In this document: piece after piece, positions 6,207 through 11,701 of the stretch | Position numbering within the stretch: position 1 is the first letter of the stretch | Layout: each line of letters starts with the position of its first letter | Source: Rickettsiales bacterium | Lineage (GTDB): Bacteria > Pseudomonadota > Alphaproteobacteria > Rickettsiales > UBA1997 | Direction: 5' to 3' | DNA length: 11,701 nucleotides | Assembly: GCA_023262945.1 (NCBI GenBank) | Contig: JALQXY010000158.1 | Span: forward strand, 1 to 11,701 | Made by a program: the position numbers and the translations under genes | Notes under the pieces: generated by a model | Databases searched by the model: none | The model's input: the letters and a program-made list of their open reading frames with translations, nothing else | Told to the model about the DNA's origin: nothing

Positions 6207-7208
6207 ATGAACGAATTTGAACTAATTAATAAATTATTCAAGCCACTAGTTAAAGAATCTTTAATTTCTCAAGATTTAAGTGACGATGTAGCTAAGATTT
6301 CTGTAGCTAAAGATGAAGAATTAATAGTTAGCAAAGATATAGCTTGCGAGAATGTGCATTTTTTGCTAAAAGATGGTGGCTATAAAATTGCTAATAAGTT
6401 GTTGCGTTGTAATCTGTCAGATATTGCCTCATCTGGCGCCAATCCTCTTTTTTATATGCTTGGTTTTAGCAAGAAAAAAATATTTGATAATGTTTTTATT
6501 AGCGATTTTGTTTCGGGTTTAAAGGATGTACAACAACAATTTAATATATCTTTAATCGGTGGCGATACAATATCCGTAAAGAAAAATTCGGATCCCTTAT
6601 TTTTTTCCATCACAATTTTTGCCAATGCAAAGAAAGGGCGAATTTTATCCAGAAAAAACGCCAAAGAAGGAGATCTTATTTTTGTTTCTGGAGCAATAGG
6701 GGATGCGTTTTTGGGTCTTAGCTTGATCAAAAATGATGAATATATCAAAAAATTTAATTTTACCAAAAAAGAACAAGAATATTTGGTAAATAGACATTAC
6801 TTTCCAGAGCCAAGAATAGAACTTGGTAGGCAATTAATAGCGCAAAATCTTTCTTCATGTGCCATAGATGTTTCTGATGGACTACTTTCTGATTTGCATC
6901 ATATTTGCAATTCATCTAACTTGTCATGTGAAGTTTATTTTGAAGATATACCAACTTTTTTTACAAAAAGAATTGATTATTCGAATGGAAAAGATTTAAT
7001 CACTAAGGGAGATGATTATGAGTTGATTTTTAGCGCCAGTAAAGAAAAATTTACTCAAATTATGGCTCTTAAAAATACTCTTAAAATTGATATTTCATGT
7101 ATAGGAGAATTTGTCAAAAAGAAAGATTCGATTGATCAAATAACTGTATTTTCTAATAAATTTCGTCATAATATAATAGAGTTTAGTAATTTTGGATATG
7201 AGCACTAA
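6207..7208 (+). CDS. thiL: Thiamine-monophosphate kinase
   Basis: ThiL uses ATP to phosphorylate thiamine monophosphate to thiamine diphosphate, the active cofactor. The 333-residue protein has the normal length and domain order of the PurM/ThiL superfamily: an N-terminal acidic pair at D26-D27 (LSDDVAKI, where the usual GDD glycine is Ser), SKDIACENVHFL at about 42-53, NLSDIASSGANPLFY, the metal-binding IGGDTIS, then DVSDGLLSDLHH and KGDDYELIFS in the C-terminal half. The end FGYEH matches the typical ThiL C-terminus. No other thiamine gene is in the window, so the cell may salvage thiamine monophosphate made elsewhere or from a host. It is the first gene behind the predicted promoter; its last 11 bases overlap the RDD gene. 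No clear Shine-Dalgarno is visible. Confidence 0.9.
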   Translation: MNEFELINKLFKPLVKESLISQDLSDDVAKISVAKDEELIVSKDIACENVHFLLKDGGYKIANKLLRCNLSDIASSGANPLFYMLGFSKKKIFDNVFISDFVSGLKDVQQQFNISLIGGDTISVKKNSDPLFFSITIFANAKKGRILSRKNAKEGDLIFVSGAIGDAFLGLSLIKNDEYIKKFNFTKKEQEYLVNRHYFPEPRIELGRQLIAQNLSSCAIDVSDGLLSDLHHICNSSNLSCEVYFEDIPTFFTKRIDYSNGKDLITKGDDYELIFSASKEKFTQIMALKNTLKIDISCIGEFVKKKDSIDQITVFSNKFRHNIIEFSNFGYEH

Positions 7209-7848
7209 AGGTAATTCAGAAATAATCTATGCTAGCCCTATGCAAAGAGCGATCGCTTCTGCAATTGATATTATTATTGTATTTTTTGTTCGCTTCTTGG
7301 TTTTAACGCCACTTGGTGAGCTTTGGTTAAAGCCTAAAATTGTTGAATTTTATCAAGATTTTGCTATTAATTTTAAAGGAGAGTTTTTTCAAAAAAAACC
7401 TGAGCATATTAACTTCTTCCTAAATCATGAAATTTTTCTTAATTTGCTAACAGTTTATGTAGCTGTGCTTTTTGCTGGTGCTTTTTACTATGCTTACTTG
7501 CACTCTTCTTATTGGCAAGCAACTATTGGTAAAAGAGTTTTAAGGCTTGTTATGATTAAATCTAATGGTATTAAAGTTAGCTTCAAAAGAGCTTTACTAT
7601 ATTATTTTTTATCTATTTTGCCATTCATTTATGTTTTTTATATTGCATTATATTCGGCTAGCTATAATATGAATTTGGTCCAGTCAATTACCAGCAGTTT
7701 TGTAAATATAGTTTTGACAACTATTTTTGTGGCATGGATGCAGGCTCAATTTTTTAACAAAAAAAGGAATACAATCTGTGATATGATTTGTCTTACTTTG
7801 GTTAAAGAAGGTGGGGTAAAAACAAAATATCCATGGCGTGACTCATAA
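7198..7848 (+). CDS. RDD family integral membrane protein
   Basis: This 216-residue protein carries the RDD-domain signature. The first helix has the Arg ... Asp pair (MQRAIASAIDIIIVFF), and the second signature SSYWQATIGKRVLRLVMIKSNG is followed by KVSFKRALLYYFL. About four hydrophobic segments can be seen (near residues 20-42, 75-95, 132-152 and 162-185). RDD proteins are membrane proteins of largely unknown function; some have been linked to ion exchange. I prefer the ATG at 7198, which overlaps thiL by 11 bases, to an in-frame TTG six bases earlier. The 3' end overlaps lpxC by 11 bases, so the three genes are very likely one transcript. Confidence 0.82.
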   Translation: MSTKGNSEIIYASPMQRAIASAIDIIIVFFVRFLVLTPLGELWLKPKIVEFYQDFAINFKGEFFQKKPEHINFFLNHEIFLNLLTVYVAVLFAGAFYYAYLHSSYWQATIGKRVLRLVMIKSNGIKVSFKRALLYYFLSILPFIYVFYIALYSASYNMNLVQSITSSFVNIVLTTIFVAWMQAQFFNKKRNTICDMICLTLVKEGGVKTKYPWRDS

Positions 7849-8698
7849 TTTATCACAGAAAACAATTAACAGCAAGATTGATTGCAGCGGCCTAGGTTTG
7901 CATAGCAATAACAAGGTTAATTTAACCTTGCTTCCAGCACCAGAAAATAGTGGTATAATATTTCGTCGCGTTGATGTTAAAGACAAAAATAACGAAATAA
8001 TTGCTAACTATTTGAATGTTAGCGCAACTAATTTAGGTACGGTTATAAAAAATAGCTCTGGAGTTGAGGTAGCAACAGTAGAGCATTTAATGGCAGCAAT
8101 TTGGGGCTGCGGGATAGATAATTTAATTATAGAAATCGATTCTATTGAAGTGCCAATAATGGATGGAAGTTCTGAGCCTTTTGTATTTTTAATTGAATGT
8201 GCTGGAATTAGTGAGCAAAGTATCAATCGCAAGGAAATTGAAATTTTAAAAACAATACGCTTTGACGAAGAAGATAAATTCATTGAAGTTTCGCCAAATA
8301 AAGAATTTTCAATGAATATCAAGACAGACTTTCGCGGCGTGGGTATTCAAGATTTTACTTATAAAGCTATTTCTAGCTCATTTAAAACCGATATATGTCG
8401 AGCTCGTACCTTTTGCTTTAAAAGCGAGATTGATAAAATGTATAAGATGGGGCTCGCTAAGGGTGGTTCATTAAAAAACGCCATAGTGTTGGAAGATGAC
8501 GGCTCTGTTATTAATCAAGAAGGTTTACGATATAAAGATGAATTAGTAAAGCATAAAGTCTTAGATTTTATTGGTGATATTTATTTATCTGGTTATTTTA
8601 TTATCGGTCATTTTAAAGCTTTTAAGCCAGGCCATGCAATTAATAACAAATTGTTAAGAAAATTATTTTCCGACAAAGATGCTTGGAGATTGGTTTAA
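7838..8698 (+). CDS. lpxC: UDP-3-O-acyl-N-acetylglucosamine deacetylase
   Basis: LpxC is the zinc enzyme that catalyses the first committed step of lipid A synthesis in the cytoplasm. The catalytic set is complete: E82-H83 in TVEHLMAAIWGCGIDN, the substrate loop EVPIMDGSSEPFVFLI, zinc ligands H239 and D243 in VKHKVLDFIGD, and H266 in KPGHAINN. The 286-residue length is normal. The wording of the conserved blocks (LMAAIWGCGIDN, MDGSSEPFVFLIECAG) resembles rickettsial LpxC as I remember it. The start is GTG: there is no suitable in-frame ATG, and the N-terminus (INSKIDCSGLGLHSNNKV) aligns with the family from this codon. It overlaps the RDD gene by 11 bases. Presence of LpxC implies an outer membrane with lipid A. 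Confidence 0.95.
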   Translation: MTHNLSQKTINSKIDCSGLGLHSNNKVNLTLLPAPENSGIIFRRVDVKDKNNEIIANYLNVSATNLGTVIKNSSGVEVATVEHLMAAIWGCGIDNLIIEIDSIEVPIMDGSSEPFVFLIECAGISEQSINRKEIEILKTIRFDEEDKFIEVSPNKEFSMNIKTDFRGVGIQDFTYKAISSSFKTDICRARTFCFKSEIDKMYKMGLAKGGSLKNAIVLEDDGSVINQEGLRYKDELVKHKVLDFIGDIYLSGYFIIGHFKAFKPGHAINNKLLRKLFSDKDAWRLV

Positions 8699-8788
8699 AT
8701 TGCTATATATTTATTGATTTAGAGCGATACTTTAATCTAATTTCTATTTAATTCTTTCTTTATTAAATTAATATTAAAAGCATTTATT

Positions 8789-9331
8789 ATGACTATAATT
8801 AAAAAAACTTACTTAACTTTAATCTTAATATCAATTCTTATGTTTTGCATTGGATGCTCCCATGAAGCGCAAATTTATGCCCAAAATAAGCCTAAAGCTG
8901 ACATTAGAAAATATTTTAATGGAAAGCTAGAAGCTTTTGGTATATTGCAAGATCGAAGCGGAAAAGTGATAAAAACATTTACTGTTGCTTTAGAAGGTTC
9001 ATGGAAAGGTAATGTTGGAACTTTAAAAGAGCATTTTAATTTTTCTGATGGCAAAAAAGACGATCGTATATGGACCTTAAAAATGATCGATGACCACAAT
9101 TTTACTGGCACAGCTCATGATATTGTTGGTACTTCTCATGGTCAGCAATATGGCAATGCAATAAAAATGAATTACATAATAACTATTCCAGTTGATGGAA
9201 AAAAATATGATATCAAGGTTAAAGATTGGTTATTTTTGGTTGATGATAAATCTTTGATTAACGTTTCTGATATGACCAAGTTTGGTATTAGAGTCGGTAG
9301 ATTAGCAATTGGATTTAAGAAGCTGAATTAA
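8789..9331 (+). CDS. DUF3833 family lipoprotein
   Basis: The 180-residue protein matches DUF3833, a family of proteobacterial envelope lipoproteins of unknown function. Recognisable blocks are IRKYFNGKLEAFGILQDRSG, EGSWKGNVGTLKEHFNFSDG, TGTAHDIVGTSHG-GNAIKMNY, PVDGKKYDIKVKDWLFL and the C-terminal INVSDMTKFGIRVGRL. The N-terminus is a lipoprotein signal: Lys at 5-6, a hydrophobic stretch to residue 19, and Cys23 as the likely lipidated residue (CIGC). The Cys at position -3 of the lipobox is unusual, as Leu is normal there. The residues after Cys23 (SHEAQ) include no Asp at +2, which fits outer-membrane sorting by the E. coli rule. It follows lpxC after 90 bases and may start its own transcript; lgt, which would lipidate it, lies three genes downstream. 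Confidence 0.85.
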   Translation: MTIIKKTYLTLILISILMFCIGCSHEAQIYAQNKPKADIRKYFNGKLEAFGILQDRSGKVIKTFTVALEGSWKGNVGTLKEHFNFSDGKKDDRIWTLKMIDDHNFTGTAHDIVGTSHGQQYGNAIKMNYIITIPVDGKKYDIKVKDWLFLVDDKSLINVSDMTKFGIRVGRLAIGFKKLN

Positions 9332-9367
9332 TTTTCAGTAAATATTTAGAAATATTCTAAAATTGAC

Positions 9368-10300
9368 ATGAAAATACAAAAAACAAAAGCTTTCTCATTA
9401 ATCGAGTTATCTGTTACAATTATTGTTGTTGCGGTAATGATATTGGCAATTATAAAATCTTCAGAAATGCTAAGTGTAATTAGATTTAAATTTGCCAAGA
9501 ATTCTGTAACGTCTTCAGAAATTAATTCAATCGATGGTCTCTATCTTTGGTACGAAACAACAATGGACGACAGCATTGAATTTGTTGAAGGTCAAGCAAA
9601 TGATGAAGCTAAAATTTCAAGCTGGAAAGATGTGTCACATCGATCTATTATTAAAAAAGCTAGATCATCAAACCCAACTGAAATAAACCTAAATCAAGCA
9701 AATTCAGCTTTACAGCCAATATACATAAAAAATTCAATTAATGGCGTTCCAGCAATTAGATTTAATAGTATAATCGGTACCGGAGATTATTTATATAGCG
9801 ACAGCTATGACGTAAACACTGATCAATTTAGTTTTTTTATGGTTATCAAAAGAAATAGAAGCGGTTACGAGGTTGGTGTTTTAAGTGGCGTTCCAAATTC
9901 AGTTAATTACGACTATGAAAGTCCATCTTCCTTTTGGATGTATGAACCAGGTCAAGCAGCAACAACTGTTAATTTTATGACTAGAAATATTTTTGGTACA
10001 ATAACAAATCCAGGAATAGGAGTTCCTTATATAGTTGGTTTTGTTTATAATGGAAAAACTGCTAAAACTTACCTTAATGGCGAAAAAGTCGACGAAGATG
10101 CCGCTACAGGAAATATTGTTATACAAAAAATGTTTATTGCCAAAAGGAACTACACTGGTAATCCTGGTCCATCTAGCAATGGAGCTTATCAAGGAGATAT
10201 TGCTGAAATCATTATTTATAAAAAAGCACTTAAAGACAATGAAAGAAGTGATGTAGAGAATTATTTAAGTCGTAAATTTAAAATAAAACTTACAAAGTAA
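9368..10300 (+). CDS. Prepilin-like protein with C-terminal LamG/concanavalin-like domain
   Basis: The N-terminus is a type IV prepilin signal: a short basic leader (MKIQKTKA), then FSLIELSVTIIVVAVMILAI, with predicted cleavage between Ala8 and Phe9 and the key Glu13 at mature position +5. The leader ends in Ala instead of the usual Gly, which some prepilin peptidases accept. From about residue 55 to the end there is a beta-sandwich of the LamG-like/concanavalin type: SIDGLYLWYET, SSWKDVSH, the NGVPAIRFNS block, DQFSFFMVIKRN, FVYNGKTAKTYLNGEKV, and a C-terminal GDIAEIIIYKKALKDNERSD-V-ENYLSRKF. Such fusions occur in diverse bacteria and are thought to be surface-exposed minor pilins, pseudopilins or adhesins. 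It starts 36 bases after the DUF3833 gene and ends two bases before queF. No pilin assembly gene is in the window. Confidence 0.82.
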   Translation: MKIQKTKAFSLIELSVTIIVVAVMILAIIKSSEMLSVIRFKFAKNSVTSSEINSIDGLYLWYETTMDDSIEFVEGQANDEAKISSWKDVSHRSIIKKARSSNPTEINLNQANSALQPIYIKNSINGVPAIRFNSIIGTGDYLYSDSYDVNTDQFSFFMVIKRNRSGYEVGVLSGVPNSVNYDYESPSSFWMYEPGQAATTVNFMTRNIFGTITNPGIGVPYIVGFVYNGKTAKTYLNGEKVDEDAATGNIVIQKMFIAKRNYTGNPGPSSNGAYQGDIAEIIIYKKALKDNERSDVENYLSRKFKIKLTK

Positions 10301-10302
10301 GA

Positions 10303-10758
10303 ATGTCAAAAAACAAAGAATTAAATCTAGGTAAAAAAACAAATTATCAACTCAATCAAGTTGATAAAAAAATTCTTGCCAAAGTTGACAATCCTCATGA
10401 TGATTTAGATTATCTTATTCGCTTCACCTGTCCTGAGTTTACTTCTATTTGCCCAGTTACTGGTCAACCAGATTTTGCAAATATAGTTCTGGATTATGTT
10501 CCAAACAAATTTATGGTTGAAAGTAAATCTTTAAAATTATATCTTTTTTCATATAGAAATCATGGCGCTTTTCATGAAGATTGTACAGTTCAAATAGCTA
10601 AAGATATTATAAATCTTATAAATCCTAAATTTCTAAGAATCGGTGGCTATTGGTATCCAAGAGGTGGAATTCCAATTGATGTATTTTTTTCTCACGGTCA
10701 ATTGCCAAAAAATTTGTGGCTTCCTGAGCAGGGGGTTTCAACTTACAAGGCGCGTTAA
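10303..10758 (+). CDS. queF: NADPH-dependent 7-cyano-7-deazaguanine reductase
   Basis: QueF reduces the nitrile preQ0 to the amine preQ1 in the synthesis of the tRNA base queuosine. The 151-residue size marks the unimodular (B. subtilis YkvM-like) type. Active-site residues are all visible: the nucleophile Cys50 in TSICPVTGQPDFA with Asp57, the QueF signature ESKSLKLYLFSYRNHGAFHE (E73 to E92) that binds NADPH, and His91-Glu92 that hold the substrate. The C-terminus IGGYWYPRGGIPIDVFF is also typical. It begins two bases after the pilin-like gene and ends eight bases before lgt. Other queuosine genes are not in the window. Confidence 0.95.
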   Translation: MSKNKELNLGKKTNYQLNQVDKKILAKVDNPHDDLDYLIRFTCPEFTSICPVTGQPDFANIVLDYVPNKFMVESKSLKLYLFSYRNHGAFHEDCTVQIAKDIINLINPKFLRIGGYWYPRGGIPIDVFFSHGQLPKNLWLPEQGVSTYKAR

Positions 10759-10766
10759 TATTTAAG

Positions 10767-11573
10767 ATGTCTAGCTACTCACATTTTGTTTTACCTTATA
10801 TTGATCCAATTATATTCTCAATCGGTCCTTTAAAAATTCGTTGGTATTCTTTAGCGTATATTTTGGGAATTATAACGACTTTGTTATGGTTAAAGCATGT
10901 CAATAAAAAAACAGAGTCAATAATGACAGAAAAGGCTATTGATGATTGGTTGTTATGGGCTGTGTTATCAGTTATTATAGGCGGTCGATTAGGATATGTT
11001 TTATTTTACAATTTTAGTTATTTTTTTTATAACCCCTTACAAATTTTTGCCTTTTGGCACGGAGGTATGTCTTTTCACGGCGGTCTAATTGGTTCCGTAA
11101 TCGGCATGTATATTTTTTGCAAGAAAAATCAAATTAACTTCTGGAAACTTTGTGACAATTTATCCGTTATAGCTCCAATTGGTTTATTTTTAGGTCGTAT
11201 TGCCAATTTTATAAATATGGAGCTTTATGGTCGTTTTACTGAATCAAGGTTTGGTGTAATATTTCCTGGGGCAGGTAATTATCCAAGACATCCTAGTCAG
11301 ATATATGAAGCTCTTTTAGAAGGGGTTTTACTTTTTATTATATTGATAATTTGTTACAAGAGATGGAGATTGTATAAAATTTATGGTATTTTGACCTCAA
11401 TATTTTTGGTTGGTTATGGTGTAGCTCGTTTTTTTGTTGAATATTTTCGTGAACCAGATTCTCATATTGGATTTATTTTTCATTACATAACGATGGGTCA
11501 AATATTATCGTTACCAATAATTATAGCTGGATTGATTATAGGCTTTCTATCCGTTAAATCAAGAATTGGATAA
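10767..11573 (+). CDS. lgt: Prolipoprotein diacylglyceryl transferase
   Basis: Lgt moves a diacylglyceryl group from phosphatidylglycerol to the lipobox cysteine of prolipoproteins at the inner membrane. The 268-residue protein has about seven hydrophobic segments and the family landmarks: IRWYSLAYILG near residues 24-34, HGGMSFHGGLIG (H98-G109, with H104 matching E. coli H103), and GRIANFINMELYGR, in which R144, N147, E152 and G155 match the catalytic-region residues of E. coli Lgt. HPSQIYEALLEG and GVARFFVEYFREPDSHIG follow. The substitution of Met for Gly before the conserved Glu (NME in place of NGE) is a small oddity. It follows queF by eight bases and appears to be the last gene of this string. 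Confidence 0.95.
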   Translation: MSSYSHFVLPYIDPIIFSIGPLKIRWYSLAYILGIITTLLWLKHVNKKTESIMTEKAIDDWLLWAVLSVIIGGRLGYVLFYNFSYFFYNPLQIFAFWHGGMSFHGGLIGSVIGMYIFCKKNQINFWKLCDNLSVIAPIGLFLGRIANFINMELYGRFTESRFGVIFPGAGNYPRHPSQIYEALLEGVLLFIILIICYKRWRLYKIYGILTSIFLVGYGVARFFVEYFREPDSHIGFIFHYITMGQILSLPIIIAGLIIGFLSVKSRIG

Positions 11574-11596
11574 TACTAATACATACCATAATCACC

Positions 11597-11619
11597 AATA
11601 AAGCCACTCCTTTATTTTA
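11597..11619 (+). terminator. Candidate intrinsic terminator after lgt
   Basis: AATAAAG (11597-11603) pairs with CTTTATT (11610-11616) around a six-base loop, followed by TTAA, which together reads CTTTATTTTAAT. The stem has only one G-C pair and starts 24 bases after the lgt stop. It is a plausible weak terminator for the string ending in lgt, not a strong one. Confidence 0.35.
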
Positions 11620-11623
11620 ATAC

Positions 11624-11645
11624 GAGGTAATATTGAATATTCCTC
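11624..11645 (+). other. Stem-loop between lgt and the next gene
   Basis: GAGG (11624-11627) and AATA pair with TATT and CCTC (11642-11645), with one bulged T and a TTGAA loop. No uridine run follows on the plus strand. It could be part of the next gene's control region or an incidental fold in AT-rich DNA. Confidence 0.3.
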
Positions 11646-11684
11646 AAAAATAATTTAAGTTTTTCAGTTTTATTAACTTTAAAC

Positions 11685-11689
11685 AGGAG
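11685..11689 (+). promoter_or_regulatory. Strong Shine-Dalgarno AGGAG of the next gene
   Basis: AGGAG lies five bases before an ATG at 11695. It is the clearest ribosome site in the window, where most other genes have little or none. A complementary CACTCCT occurs at 11605-11611. Confidence 0.65.
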
Positions 11690-11694
11690 TGACT

Positions 11695-11701
11695 ATGAAA
11701 T
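11695..11701 (+). CDS. Start of an unidentified gene, cut by the window edge
   Basis: Only ATG AAA and one more base are present, so nothing can be said of the product. The call rests on the well-placed AGGAG upstream and on the 121-base gap after lgt, which indicates a separate transcription unit. Confidence 0.5.

Noticed and set aside
6183..6846. The 13-mer TTAATAGCGCAAA occurs at 6183-6195 before thiL and again at 6834-6846 inside thiL
   Set aside because: The second copy is ordinary coding sequence in thiL, there are only two copies, and nothing around them is shared, so coincidence is the simpler reading.
8699..8788. Promoter or terminator between lpxC and the DUF3833 gene
   Set aside because: A TTGATT/TAATTT pair with 18-base spacing and a four-pair GATT/AATC stem exist, but neither stands out from the A-T background. 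The 90-base gap alone suggests a new transcript start.
9341..9356. AATATTT/AAATATT inverted repeat between the DUF3833 and pilin-like genes
   Set aside because: It is pure A-T with a two-base loop and no uridine run, so it does not make a credible terminator.

Overview
The window is strongly AT-rich and gene-dense, with tight gene packing, four-base or 11-base gene overlaps, non-ATG starts and mostly poor Shine-Dalgarno sites. The gene content (alphaproteobacterial FtsQ, a DUF2610 protein known mainly from Rickettsiales, LpxC with a Rickettsia-like sequence, a gamma carbonic anhydrase, a Dgt-like hydrolase, QueF and Lgt) points to a reduced-genome alphaproteobacterium, most likely Rickettsiales. 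LpxC implies lipid A synthesis, which argues against Anaplasmataceae. The finer placement (Rickettsiaceae, Midichloriaceae or a related lineage) is inference from remembered family features.

Layout. At the left edge (1-313, +) is a small biotin-carrier ORF that looks like the detached or decayed 3' end of a propionyl-CoA carboxylase alpha gene. From 5861 down to 362 on the minus strand runs one compact gene string, read in this order: kbl, dgt-like, gamma carbonic anhydrase, cysQ-like phosphatase, DUF2610 protein, ftsQ. Gaps are 2-33 bases, and the last two genes share an ATGA overlap. Positions 5862-6206 form a 345-base divergent intergenic region holding a MITE-like inverted-repeat element (about 5912-6084). 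Its right terminal repeat appears to supply the -35 box of a good promoter facing thiL. On the plus strand follow thiL, an RDD membrane protein and lpxC, all overlapping. After a 90-base gap comes a second plus-strand string: a DUF3833 lipoprotein, a type IV prepilin-like protein with a C-terminal LamG-like domain, queF and lgt. The window ends with a structured leader and the first codons of a new gene behind a strong AGGAG ribosome site.

Functions. The set is mostly housekeeping: cell division (ftsQ), lipid A (lpxC), lipoprotein maturation (lgt), thiamine diphosphate formation (thiL), queuosine synthesis (queF), nucleotide clean-up (dgt-like, cysQ-like) and amino-acid catabolism (kbl without visible tdh). 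The most unusual items are the DUF2610 protein with a long disordered charged tail coupled to ftsQ, the pilin-LamG fusion, the MITE-like element that seems to have become a promoter, and the broken carboxylase remnant. I see no tRNA, rRNA, CRISPR array or intact transposase. I found no convincing evidence for a wholly new multi-gene system.
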